64,000 nucleotides of DNA from Gemmataceae bacterium. GTDB taxonomy: Bacteria; Planctomycetota; Planctomycetia; Gemmatales; Gemmataceae. The DNA lies in contig JAQGHQ010000013.1 in the NCBI GenBank assembly GCA_028288765.1, positions 33,957 to 97,956 of the forward strand, given 5' to 3'. Below, piece by piece: positions 28,094 to 37,510 of this stretch (position 1 is the stretch's first letter; every line of letters starts with the position of its first letter). The notes below the pieces were generated by a model. The model saw only the letters and a list, made by a program, of their open reading frames with translations, searched no databases and was not told where the DNA came from. A program made the position numbers and the translations under genes.

Positions 28094-29359
28094 ATGATCG
28101 CACCCAATTCCGTCGCGCCCGAACTCCGCCCGGTCCGGGTGCTCCTGGTGGACGACCAGGCGATCGTGGGGCAGACCGTCCGGCAGATGCTCGCCGGGGA
28201 ACCCGACGTCGAGTTCCGGTACTGCCAGGACCCGGCCGCCGCGATCGACGCCGCCAACGAGTTCCGCCCGACGGTCATCCTCCAGGACCTCGTGATGCCG
28301 GACGTGGACGGGCTGCTGCTCGTCAAGTTCATCCGGGCGAACCCGGCGACCCGGGACACGCCCCTGGTCGTGTTGTCGAGCAAGGAAGAACCGGTCACCA
28401 AGGCCCGGGCGTTCGCCCTCGGGGCGAACGACTACCTCGTCAAGCTGCCGGACAAACTCGAAGTCGTCGCCCGCGTCCGCTACCACTCGCGGGGGTACAC
28501 CAACCTGCTCGAGCGGAACGACGCCTACCACCGGCTCGCGGAGAGCCAGCGGGAACTGGCCGCCGAGGTCCGACAGGCGGCCCGGTACGTCCGCTCCCTG
28601 CTCCCCCCGCCGCTCACGTCCGGCCCCGTCATCATCGACTGGCGGTTCGTCCCCTCGACCCAGCTCGCGGGCGACATGTTCGGGTATTTCTGGCTCGACC
28701 CGGACCACCTCGCGGTGTACCTGCTCGACGTGAGCGGGCACGGGGTGGGGTCGTCGCTGCTTGCCGTGTCCGCCGCGAACCTCCTGGCCTCGAAGTCGCT
28801 CCCGAACGTCGACCCCCGCTCCCCGGGGGCGGTCGTCACGGCACTGAACGACGTGTTCCAGATGGACCGTCAGGACGGGAAATACTTCACCATCTGGTAC
28901 GGGGTCTACCGGGCGTCCGACCGGCAACTGGCGTATTGCAACGCCGGGCACCCCCCGGCCCTCCTCTGGGCTGCCGGGGCGGTAAACCAGCTGGACGCGG
29001 ACGGCCCCGGGGTCGGCATGATGCCCGGCCTCCCGTTCGACACGCGGACCGTCGACGTCACCCCCGACGCCCGACTGTTGGTGTACAGCGACGGCGCCTT
29101 CGAGATCGAGAAGCCCGACGGGCAGATGTGGCAGTACCACGAGTTCATCGACCGCATCAGCCCGGAGTTAGGACGGGACGGGTTGATCGACCGGCACCTC
29201 GGGTTCGCGCGCGGGCTCCGCGGGGGGGACGTCCTCGGGGACGATTTCTCGATCCTGGAGGTCCGCTTCCCCGTCGCCCCGCCGGCCGAACGGACCGAAC
29301 CCCGACGGAAACCGAAGCCGTCGCACCCCGACCCCGGCCCGGACCCGCACGAAGCGTAG
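28094..29359 (+). CDS. Response regulator receiver + SpoIIE/RsbU-type PP2C phosphatase
   Basis: VRVLLVDDQAIVGQTVRQML receiver domain; LAGDMFGYFWLDPDHLAVYLLDVSGHGVGSSLLAVSAANLL phosphatase motif. Confidence 0.93.
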   Translation: MIAPNSVAPELRPVRVLLVDDQAIVGQTVRQMLAGEPDVEFRYCQDPAAAIDAANEFRPTVILQDLVMPDVDGLLLVKFIRANPATRDTPLVVLSSKEEPVTKARAFALGANDYLVKLPDKLEVVARVRYHSRGYTNLLERNDAYHRLAESQRELAAEVRQAARYVRSLLPPPLTSGPVIIDWRFVPSTQLAGDMFGYFWLDPDHLAVYLLDVSGHGVGSSLLAVSAANLLASKSLPNVDPRSPGAVVTALNDVFQMDRQDGKYFTIWYGVYRASDRQLAYCNAGHPPALLWAAGAVNQLDADGPGVGMMPGLPFDTRTVDVTPDARLLVYSDGAFEIEKPDGQMWQYHEFIDRISPELGRDGLIDRHLGFARGLRGGDVLGDDFSILEVRFPVAPPAERTEPRRKPKPSHPDPGPDPHEA

Positions 29360-29632
29360 ATCCTCCGGCGGAGAGAACGGTTCTTCCCGCTCCTTCGGGT
29401 TCGGCCGGATAGTGAGGCCGCCCGGACCGGCGAGCTGCGCCGTCCTGGGGGGTGCGGCCGGCCGAACCGGTCGATCGGTCCGGCACCCACACCCGCTTCC
29501 CGCGCCGGCGATCCGATATGAGAACCCGCCCCTGACCCCCTTCCCTACAAAGAGAAGGGCTATCGCCGCTGACCGTCCGTTGCACCTTCCCCTGTCGGAA
29601 CGTGGGTCGGGGCGAGGAACGACACGAGCCCC

Positions 29633-30631
29633 ATGCCGACCCATCTTCCCGAAGCCGTTCTGAACGAGCCGGTGTCGAAGCACGTCCGCCGGGACTTCAC
29701 CACGCTCGACCCGGACTGGACGATCGGGGAAGCCCTCGACCACATGCGGCGGTCGCCCCCGCCGGGGCGGATCATTTACTTCTACGTCGTCGACAACGAG
29801 ACGAAGCTCCGGGGCGTCGTGCCTACCCGCCGGCTCCTCCTCGCCCCGCCGGAAACGCGGATCCGGGACGTGATGATCCAGTCGGTCATCGCCATCCCGG
29901 CCGACGCGACGGTCCTGGAGGCGTGCGAGTTCTTCACCCTGCACCGGCTGCTTGCCTTCCCGGTCGTCGAGGCCGGGAAGCTGGTCGGGGTGGTGGACGT
30001 GGAACTGTACACGGAAGAACTCGCCGAGACCGGCGAGACCGCCCCCGGGGCCGGGCGCGAGGACCTGTTCCAGCTGATCGGCGTGCGCCTCACCCGCACC
30101 CAACAGACGCGCCCGTTGCGGGCGTTCCGCGGACGGTTCCCCTGGCTCCTGTGTAACATCGGCGGGGGGACGCTGGCGGCGCTCCTGGCGGGCGTCTACG
30201 AAGCCGAGTTGAACTGGAAGCACGCCGTCCTCGCCCTGTTCATCCCCGTCGTCCTCGCCCTCGCCGAGAGCGTGGCGATCCAGTCCGTCACGCTCGCCCT
30301 GGACGGGCTCCAGGGGACGACCGTGACCTGGCGGGAACTGGCCCGGCGGGTCCGGTACGAGGGGGCGACGGGCCTCCTGCTCGGGACCGCCACCGGCCTG
30401 CTGGTGGCCGGCCTCGCCGCCGTCTGGCAGGGAATCCCGGAGCTGTTCTGGGTCCTCGCCGGGGGGATCGGCATCGGGGTTACCGCCGCGGCGGTCGCCG
30501 GCCTGGCCGTCCCCTACGTCCTCCGCCTCCTCCACCGCGACCCCCAGCTGGCCGCCGGCCCGATCGCCCTGACCTGCGCGGACGTCCTCACCCTGCTCGC
30601 GTATTTCAACCTCGCCCGGCTGTTCATCTGA
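29633..30631 (+). CDS. MgtE-like magnesium transporter with CBS domains
   Basis: CBS pair (VPTRRLLLAPPETRIRDVMIQ..., AFPVVEAGKLVGVVDVELYTEE) then a TM domain with FIPVVLALAESVAIQSVTLAL. Confidence 0.85.
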   Translation: MPTHLPEAVLNEPVSKHVRRDFTTLDPDWTIGEALDHMRRSPPPGRIIYFYVVDNETKLRGVVPTRRLLLAPPETRIRDVMIQSVIAIPADATVLEACEFFTLHRLLAFPVVEAGKLVGVVDVELYTEELAETGETAPGAGREDLFQLIGVRLTRTQQTRPLRAFRGRFPWLLCNIGGGTLAALLAGVYEAELNWKHAVLALFIPVVLALAESVAIQSVTLALDGLQGTTVTWRELARRVRYEGATGLLLGTATGLLVAGLAAVWQGIPELFWVLAGGIGIGVTAAAVAGLAVPYVLRLLHRDPQLAAGPIALTCADVLTLLAYFNLARLFI

Positions 30632-30797
30632 CCCATCTTCCCGGACTTGAACCGTTCGCGCCGGATCCGCGGGAATCGTTCACGTCCTCTTCCGGTCGCG
30701 CCGATAACAAGAGCGATGACGGCTATTTGGTCGGCCCGGCACATCGGTCCCTGGGTGGACCGCCCCGGCCGACGGGCGGTCGAAGGGGGAGGTCGCC

Positions 30798-31790
30798 ATG
30801 CGGGGAGCGCGGTTCGGTCGCCGGGGGGCCGGGGTGGCGGTTCTCGGGGCGGTCCTGTTCGCGGGCGGTGGGTGTTTTCACACCACCCCGGGAATGGTCG
30901 GGCCGGACGGCCTGGGCGTGTCGGCCGTGGCCCCCGGGGTGGCACATGCCTCCCCGCCGATTACGGTCCCGCCGCCGGGCGCCGTCCCCACGGAGCTGGG
31001 AAAGATCACCCTTCCGCCGTATGTCGTCGAGCCCCCGGACAACCTCCTGATCGAGGTGATCCGGTACGGGTCGTTCGAAGAACTGGACGAGAACGGCAAC
31101 CCGAGGCTAGGGAAGGACAACAAACCGATCATGCAAACGGGCGCGCACCCGCTCCCGATCCAGCGGATTTCCGGGCCGTTCCAGGTCCGCCCGGACGGGA
31201 CGGTCGGGCTCGGGTTCTGGGGGTCGGTCCAGGTCTCCGGGCTCTCCCTGGAACAGACGTCCGAGGCGATCCGCCAGCACCTGATCCGGTCGGACGCGTT
31301 CAAGCGGATCGGGGGGGAGACGAAACCCGAGAACCTGATCGTGATCGTGGACGTCCTGGCGTACAACAGCAAGCGGTATTACGTGATCACCGACGGGGGC
31401 GGGTACGGCGAGCAGGTGTGGCCGTTCTACATCACCGGGAGCGAAACCGTCCTCGACGCCCTGAGCAACATCTACGGGCTCCCGTCGGTCGCGAGCAAGC
31501 GGAACATCTGGGTCGCCCGGCGGTGCCCGCAGCCGGGCCACCCGTGGCAGATCCTCCCCATCGACTGGGTCGGGATCACCCAGCACGGGATCACGCAAAC
31601 GAACTACCAGGTCATGCCCGGCGACCGAATCTACGTGAAGGCCCAGCGGATCATCACCATCGACACCGCCCTCGCCCGCGTGATCAGCCCGATCGAACGG
31701 CTCTTCGGGATTACCTTGCTCGGGGGTAGTACCGTCAACCAGTTCAAGACTGCGGCCGGCACCGGAACCGGAACCGGAGTGGTCCCATGA
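30798..31790 (+). CDS. Polysaccharide export (Wza-like) lipoprotein
   Basis: Lipobox-like FAGGGC; YVVEPPDNLLIEVI and QVRPDGTVGLGFWGSVQVSGLSLEQTSEAI typical of Poly_export. Confidence 0.8.
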   Translation: MRGARFGRRGAGVAVLGAVLFAGGGCFHTTPGMVGPDGLGVSAVAPGVAHASPPITVPPPGAVPTELGKITLPPYVVEPPDNLLIEVIRYGSFEELDENGNPRLGKDNKPIMQTGAHPLPIQRISGPFQVRPDGTVGLGFWGSVQVSGLSLEQTSEAIRQHLIRSDAFKRIGGETKPENLIVIVDVLAYNSKRYYVITDGGGYGEQVWPFYITGSETVLDALSNIYGLPSVASKRNIWVARRCPQPGHPWQILPIDWVGITQHGITQTNYQVMPGDRIYVKAQRIITIDTALARVISPIERLFGITLLGGSTVNQFKTAAGTGTGTGVVP

Positions 31791-31898
31791 CGGCTAATGC
31801 GGAAGACGGGGTTTGGACTCGGCCGGGCGTAGCGCACAATGAAGTGTCCCCCGCGACCCGGGGGGCGACCGGCGGGGTTCATCACCGGAGGACGCAGC

Positions 31899-32447
31899 AT
31901 GCGGGCGAAACTACTCGGGGCGGTCGTGGGGGTGTTCGGGTTCGCGGCGTCCGCCGCCGCCCAGTTCCAGAACCCGAACGGCCAACAGGGGTACGGGCAG
32001 GGGTACGGGGGTGGGTATTCGCAAACCCCCTACGCCCAGAACCCGTCGATCAACCCGGCGAACGTGATGCCGAACATTTACAACCCGCAGTACCAGCCCC
32101 TGAGCCCGTACCTGAACCTCAATCGTACCGGGAACCCGGCGGTGAATTACTACTACGGGGTGCGGCCGGGGACGATCGGGGGGGCGGCGGGGATTGGGGG
32201 GTCGCCGATGGTCTCGATGGGCGGGAACCGGGCCCTGTTCTTTCCCCAGCTCGCGACCGGCCCGGACCCCCTGGCCCCCCTCGGGAGTGACCCCGCCGCG
32301 GTCCTCCCGCCCGCCGGCCACGCGGTGGCGTTCGGGAACACGCTCGGGTTCTTCCCCGGGACGGGGGCCGGGCGGGGGATGCGGACCGGATTGAGCGGGG
32401 TGGGGAACCGGGGCGGGTCGTCATCCGGCTCGACCCCGCGGCGATGA
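31899..32447 (+). CDS. Secreted hypothetical protein, Gly/Gln/Tyr-rich
   Basis: MRAKLLGAVVGVFGFAASAAAQF signal peptide; GQQGYGQGYGGGYSQTPYAQNP. Confidence 0.65.
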   Translation: MRAKLLGAVVGVFGFAASAAAQFQNPNGQQGYGQGYGGGYSQTPYAQNPSINPANVMPNIYNPQYQPLSPYLNLNRTGNPAVNYYYGVRPGTIGGAAGIGGSPMVSMGGNRALFFPQLATGPDPLAPLGSDPAAVLPPAGHAVAFGNTLGFFPGTGAGRGMRTGLSGVGNRGGSSSGSTPRR

Positions 32448-32500
32448 CAGTCGAGTCGTGGGTGCCAGGTCGTTGAGGAAGATGCCAGGGGAATCCGGAC

Positions 32501-34168
32501 ATGGACGTCAAGCGGCCGAAACCGAAGCCTCAGCGCACGGCGCTCGGCACCTCCCGAGTCCGCGTGTTCCTCGCCGGCTTCCTCGTCTCCGGGGTGGCCT
32601 CCGTTGCGGCGGGACAGCCGCCGGCCAATACCCCGAGACGGGCCGCCATCCTCTTGGCCCCGGAGCCGTTCCAGCCGGGGGAAGGTCCGACCGTCGCCCG
32701 CGGGGCGGTCGACGACTCCTCCCCCGTGGTGACCGGCAGTACCCCGGCCACGCGGCCGGGCGGCAAGGCCCCGCCGCCGGGCAGCCCGGTGTGGCTCAAC
32801 GGGATCGACCCGAACGTCGTCCCGGCGGGCGTTGCGCCGTCGCCCACACCGGCCGCCGTCCGCCCCTTCCCCCCGACACCCCGGCCCTGGACTGCCGCGG
32901 CAGCCCCGGCGACCGACCCGGCCCCGGCCCCCAAGGGGGGCGACCGGTGGAAGGGATTCGTGGGAGCGGAGCAGCCGGGTGGAGGCGATCCCCGCACCCC
33001 GACAGACCCGAACGCACCCCTCCGGGGGGTGGCGGCGAACGGGGCGCCGGTCCTCGCCGGCCCGCCCGCCTATCGGTGGTACGGCTACGGGTCGGTAACA
33101 CCGGGAGCGAACCCATACGCCCCGGCTGGGCAATACCCGCGGGCCTCGGGAAACTGGTACTCGGTCACCGGGGCGACCCCGGGCGCGTTCCCGGTCCCGG
33201 TGATGAACCCGTACCGCCCGGCCCCCGGGAGTGAGGCGCCGGCGTACGCCGCGGCCCCCGGAGTGCGTCCCGGAATCGCGCCCGTCAATCCACAGGGCCT
33301 GGTGGCGGGCGACCCCGCCGGCATCCCGTTCACACCGGGACGAGGGGCCGGGCAACCGGTCTCGGGGCCTACAACCGTACCCCCGCCAAAGTTCAACCCG
33401 ACCCCGCCGCCCGTGACGACGCCGAAGCCCGACCCGATCACCCCGGGGGGCCAGTCGTTACGCCCCGCCTCGATGCCGGGCCCGGGCCAGGCTGTTGGTC
33501 CGGTGGGAGGTACCGCGAGGGTACTGATCCCGCCGCCCGTGGGTGTCCCGACGATCGTATCACCGCCGCTGATGACTTCCACTTCGGTCCTGCCGCTGCC
33601 CCCTCCGGAGGGAATACCGCCCGCACCGGTTGCCGCGATCCCGCCGCCGGTAACCGCGGTGCCCGAGCCGGAGGGCAGGCGGCCCGCGCCGGTCGTTACC
33701 CCGACCGCCGGTCCCGCACTCAGTGCGATCAAGCTCCCGGGCCCGGTCACACCGTCCCCGCTCCCGCTCTCGGTCACCGACGAGATCCAGTGGCGGACGA
33801 ACCCGGACCGGGCCGTCCCCGTTCCCCCGGGAACCTGGGTCCCGGTGACGGACACGCCCCGGAATCCGGGGCCGCCGGCGGATGACAATACCCGGGAGCC
33901 GGGGGCAACGGAGACCGTCCGGGCGCGGCCCGTGGCCCGCGCCCAGGTCGCGGACACCGACCGCCAACCGGACCCGGCTGTCGCCCTGGTCCAGGGGCTG
34001 TGCCGCGGCCGGGCCGACGGGGTCGAGGTCCGCTGGACCGGGAGCAAGAGGCTCGCCGTCTGCTTCGAAGTCGGGTCCGCGCGCGAGGCAGCCGCCCTGG
34101 TCAAGGACATCAGCGCCCGCCGGGAACTCGCCCCGCTCCAGATCGACTTCGCCGTGTTCGTGAAGTGA
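32501..34168 (+). CDS. Proline-rich secreted hypothetical protein with a small C-terminal alpha/beta-like domain
   Basis: Signal-like N-terminus, about 400 aa of Pro/Thr-rich linker, C-terminal VALVQGLCRGRADGVEVRWTGSKRLAVCFEVGSAREAAALVKDISARRELAPLQIDFAVFVK. Confidence 0.7.
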   Translation: MDVKRPKPKPQRTALGTSRVRVFLAGFLVSGVASVAAGQPPANTPRRAAILLAPEPFQPGEGPTVARGAVDDSSPVVTGSTPATRPGGKAPPPGSPVWLNGIDPNVVPAGVAPSPTPAAVRPFPPTPRPWTAAAAPATDPAPAPKGGDRWKGFVGAEQPGGGDPRTPTDPNAPLRGVAANGAPVLAGPPAYRWYGYGSVTPGANPYAPAGQYPRASGNWYSVTGATPGAFPVPVMNPYRPAPGSEAPAYAAAPGVRPGIAPVNPQGLVAGDPAGIPFTPGRGAGQPVSGPTTVPPPKFNPTPPPVTTPKPDPITPGGQSLRPASMPGPGQAVGPVGGTARVLIPPPVGVPTIVSPPLMTSTSVLPLPPPEGIPPAPVAAIPPPVTAVPEPEGRRPAPVVTPTAGPALSAIKLPGPVTPSPLPLSVTDEIQWRTNPDRAVPVPPGTWVPVTDTPRNPGPPADDNTREPGATETVRARPVARAQVADTDRQPDPAVALVQGLCRGRADGVEVRWTGSKRLAVCFEVGSAREAAALVKDISARRELAPLQIDFAVFVK

Positions 34169-34182
34169 TCGGGGGGAAAGAA

Positions 34183-34287
34183 AAGAGAGCCGCACGATCA
34201 ACGCAGAGAAATGCACGATAAAACACGTTAGTAATTAAGATGCATTAATCGTGGATTTGTCCGTGTTTATCATGCGGCTTCTCTTCC
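34183..34287. repeat. Imperfect long inverted repeat between two CDSs
   Basis: Left arm AGAGAGCCGCACGATCAACGCAGAGAAATGCACGATAAAACACG against the reverse complement of the right arm AGAGAAGCCGCATGATAAACACGGACAAATCCACGATTAATGCAT. Confidence 0.55.
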
Positions 34288-34341
34288 TTCGGCTCATCCT
34301 GTCTCATTTCATTCGCCGGACCGGTCCATACCATTCTCGGC

Positions 34342-36000
34342 ATGGGACTACTGAAGCTCGCCGGCGGCACCGTCCACGACCCCGCGAACGGCGTCGACGG
34401 CGAGACCCGTGACATCTGGATCGAAGGCGGAAAGGTCGTCGCCCGCCCGGCCGACCCGGCGGCCGGTCCGCCCCGGGTCATCGACTGCGCCGGACTGATC
34501 GTGATGCCGGGGGGCGTGGACATGCACGCCCACATCGCCGGGCCGAAGGTGAACGTCGCCCGGAAGCTCCGCCCCGAAGACCGCCGGTCCCACCCGCCCT
34601 TCCCCCGCACCGCCCTCCTCCGCTCCGGCACGCTCGGGAGCACCCCGACCACGTTCGCGACCGGCTACCTCTACGCCGGGCTCGGCTACACCAGCGTGTT
34701 CGACGCGGCCATTCCCCCGCTCGGGGCCCGCCACGCGCACGAGGAGTTCCACGACACACCGGTGATCGACAAGGGGTTCTTCGTGCTGGTCGGGAACAAC
34801 CACTACGCGATGGACCAAATCGCCCGGGGCGAGCACGACCGGCTCCGGAGCTTCCTCGGCTGGCTGCTGCACGCCACCCGGGGGTACGGGCTGAAAATCG
34901 TCAACCCGGGCGGGGTCGAGGTGTGGAAGCAGGGCCACAACGGGATGGCCGGGCTGGACGACGACGTGCCGGGGTTCGGCGTGACGCCCCGGGGGATCGT
35001 TCGCGAGGTCGCCCGCGCGGCCGACGAGCTCCGCCTCCCGCACCCGGTCCACGTCCACTGCAACCAGCTCGGCATGCCCGGCAACTGGACCACCACGCTC
35101 GAAACCATGCGGGCGGTGGACGGCCACCGCGGCCACTTTACGCACGTCCAGTTCCACAGCTACGGCGGCGGCCCGGACGACCAGGACACGTTCCGGTCGC
35201 GGGTGCCCGCCCTCGCCGACTACGTGAACGCGCACCCGAACATCACCGTCGACGTCGGCCAGGTCCTGTTCGGGGATACGACCTCGATGACGGGGGACGG
35301 CCCGCTCGGGCACTTCCTCCACCGGGTGACCGGGCGGAAGTGGTTCAACGGCGACGCCGAGTGCGAGGCCGGGTGCGGGATCGTCCCGATCGAGTACAAG
35401 GAGAAGAGCGTCGTCCACGCCCTCCAGTGGGCGATCGGGCTGGAGTGGTACCTGCTCGTGGCCGACCCGTGGCGGGCGGCGATGAGTACCGACCACCCGA
35501 ACGGCGGGTCGTTCCTGGCGTACCCGGAGATCTGCGCGCTGCTCATGAGCAGGGACTACCGGCGGGAGGTCCTCAGCCGGTTGCCGGCGAAGGTGCGGGA
35601 CCGGTGCGTACTGCCCGACCTCGACCGGGAATATACCCTGGGCGAAATCGCCATCATCACCCGGGCCGCTCCGGCCAGAATCCTCGGGCTCCGGGACAAG
35701 GGGCACCTGGGGCCCGGGGCCGACGCGGACGTCACCGTGTACACGCGGGGGACCGACCTGAAAAGAATGTTCGAACTGCCGCGGTACGTGTTCAAGGCGG
35801 GAGAGCTGGTCGTCGAGCAGGGGGAAATCCGGGCGGTCCCGTTCGGGCCGGCACTCGTCACGCGGCCGGGGTATGATCCCGGGGTCATCCCGCACGTCCG
35901 CGAGTGGTTCGAGGGGGAGTACACGGTCGCCTTCGACAACTACGCGGTCGGGGAGGAGTACGCGTCCCGCGGCGAAACCGTGGTCCCGGATCGCCCCTGA
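34342..36000 (+). CDS. fhcA: Formylmethanofuran dehydrogenase subunit A / formyltransferase-hydrolase complex subunit A homologue
   Basis: VMPGGVDMHAHIAGPKVNVARKLRPEDRR; HPVHVHCNQLGMPGNW; SYGGGPDDQDTFRSRV; MSTDHPNGGSFLAYPEICALLMSRDYR. Confidence 0.88.
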   Translation: MGLLKLAGGTVHDPANGVDGETRDIWIEGGKVVARPADPAAGPPRVIDCAGLIVMPGGVDMHAHIAGPKVNVARKLRPEDRRSHPPFPRTALLRSGTLGSTPTTFATGYLYAGLGYTSVFDAAIPPLGARHAHEEFHDTPVIDKGFFVLVGNNHYAMDQIARGEHDRLRSFLGWLLHATRGYGLKIVNPGGVEVWKQGHNGMAGLDDDVPGFGVTPRGIVREVARAADELRLPHPVHVHCNQLGMPGNWTTTLETMRAVDGHRGHFTHVQFHSYGGGPDDQDTFRSRVPALADYVNAHPNITVDVGQVLFGDTTSMTGDGPLGHFLHRVTGRKWFNGDAECEAGCGIVPIEYKEKSVVHALQWAIGLEWYLLVADPWRAAMSTDHPNGGSFLAYPEICALLMSRDYRREVLSRLPAKVRDRCVLPDLDREYTLGEIAIITRAAPARILGLRDKGHLGPGADADVTVYTRGTDLKRMFELPRYVFKAGELVVEQGEIRAVPFGPALVTRPGYDPGVIPHVREWFEGEYTVAFDNYAVGEEYASRGETVVPDRP

Positions 36001-36013
36001 TGCCTGGACCGGG

Positions 36014-36313
36014 TCAGGAAATCTGCACGGTCTTCCGTTCCGGGTCGATGATCACGTCCCGGCTCGCGGCCGTGATCTCGACTTCCAGCGGGGTCATCTT
36101 CTCGAGGAACGTGTCCCGATACCGCAGGGCCGGCTTGCCGTTCGCGTCCAGGACCAGACCGACGACGATCACCTTGTACCGGCCGGGCGGAAGCCCCTTC
36201 CCGATCGACCCGTTCACGATGAAGGCGCCGTCCGGCTCGACCTGGGCCGGGTAGCTCCGTTTCGAGGGGCCTTCGCCCCCGGTGGTGAGGAACTTCACGT
36301 CGAAATCGTTCAC
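36014..36313 (-). CDS. Small hypothetical protein with a carboxypeptidase-regulatory-like fold
   Basis: YPAQVEPDGAFIVNGSIGKGLPPGRYKVIVVGLVLD; possibly N-terminally truncated relative to family members. Confidence 0.55.
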   Translation of the reverse strand: MNDFDVKFLTTGGEGPSKRSYPAQVEPDGAFIVNGSIGKGLPPGRYKVIVVGLVLDANGKPALRYRDTFLEKMTPLEVEITAASRDVIIDPERKTVQIS

Positions 36314-36571
36314 CGAGGCCGGGCGGGGGGGCGCGAAGGGCGCGGGCCGTGGGCCCGAACCCGGTATGGTCGGCTGACCATCATGAATACAATTCCGTCA
36401 CGAGCCGGGTTCGCGTCGCCGGTGACGCAACCGCCCGGAGGGCTCTCCGCGGGATCGGACCCGGGAAACCGTCCCGGACGGGACCGGGACCGCCCGCTCC
36501 GACCGGATCGCGCGGCGGGCGGCCCGACCTGCCGGCAACCCTCTCGCGTCCAGCCGTAACCCGGAACCCTC

Positions 36572-36919
36572 ATGAAACTCATTCTCGCGATCATCAAACC
36601 CGACAAGCTCGACGCCGTGAAGGAGGCGCTGAACAAGGTCGAAGTGTTCCGACTGACGATGGTGGATGTACTCGGGTTCGGCCGACAGAAGGGACAAACG
36701 GAGGTCTACCGCGGGCACGAGCTGACCGTGAACATGCTCCGCAAGGTCCAGCTCCAGATCGCCGTCAACGAGGACTTCGTCGAGCCGACGGTGAACGCGA
36801 TCATGGAAGCCGCCCGGACCGGCCCCGAAGGCCGGATCGGGGACGGGAAGATCTTTATCCTCCCGCTCGAAGACTGCATCCGGATCCGCACCGGGGAGCG
36901 CGGCCCCGAGGCGATCTGA
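36572..36919 (+). CDS. glnB: P-II family nitrogen regulatory protein
   Basis: MKLILAIIKPDKLDAVKEALNK; GFGRQKGQTEVYRGHEL; GRIGDGKIFILPLEDCIRIRTGERG. Confidence 0.92.
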   Translation: MKLILAIIKPDKLDAVKEALNKVEVFRLTMVDVLGFGRQKGQTEVYRGHELTVNMLRKVQLQIAVNEDFVEPTVNAIMEAARTGPEGRIGDGKIFILPLEDCIRIRTGERGPEAI

Positions 36920-36932
36920 GCGGGGGCCGCGG

Positions 36933-37310
36933 CTACTCACACTCGGGCGGCACCCCGTCCGCCCCGGCCGGCCGGCGGCCCCCCTCGTCGAGGGGGAGTT
37001 CGAGCCGGCAGCACCCGAGGTTCAGGGCCTCGCGGGGAATCCCCGCCTCGACCGCCTCCTCCAACACCCCCGCCCCGAGCGCGTACAGCACGAACCGTCC
37101 CCGCTTCTTCCCCTTGATCAGCCCGGCGTGCTTCAGGACCGTGAGGTGATGAGACACGTTGACCGCCGGGACGTCCAGCATGTCCGCGATCTCGGTCACG
37201 TTGTGCGGCCCGTCGGCCAGGAACCGGACGATCTTCAGTCGCTCGGGGGCCGCGAGGGCGGCAAGTAGCTCGGCGCACCGTTGGGGTTGGAGCGGGTCCT
37301 TTTTCGGCAC
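36933..37310 (-). CDS. ArsR-family HTH transcriptional regulator
   Basis: From GTG 37310: (V)PKKDPLQPQRCAELLAALAAPERLKIVRFLADGPHNVTEIADMLDVPAVNVSHHLTVLKHAGLIKGKKRGRFVLYAL. Confidence 0.85.
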   Translation of the reverse strand: MPKKDPLQPQRCAELLAALAAPERLKIVRFLADGPHNVTEIADMLDVPAVNVSHHLTVLKHAGLIKGKKRGRFVLYALGAGVLEEAVEAGIPREALNLGCCRLELPLDEGGRRPAGADGVPPECE

Positions 37311-37510
37311 GGTTCTCCCCCGGCGTGGCGGCGAAATGCCCTTCGTGAATTCTATCGCGCGGACCGGACCGGAGAACCCGGGGCGTTCGAGCCGGTTTGT
37401 TGGCGCGGGCCCAGAACGAACGCCCCTCCGGCCGGGTCGGCGGAACTTGCTCTTGCCCTGCCCGCACCCCTCGCTATCGTCCACGGCCTGCCCATAGAGC
37501 GTGGACGATT

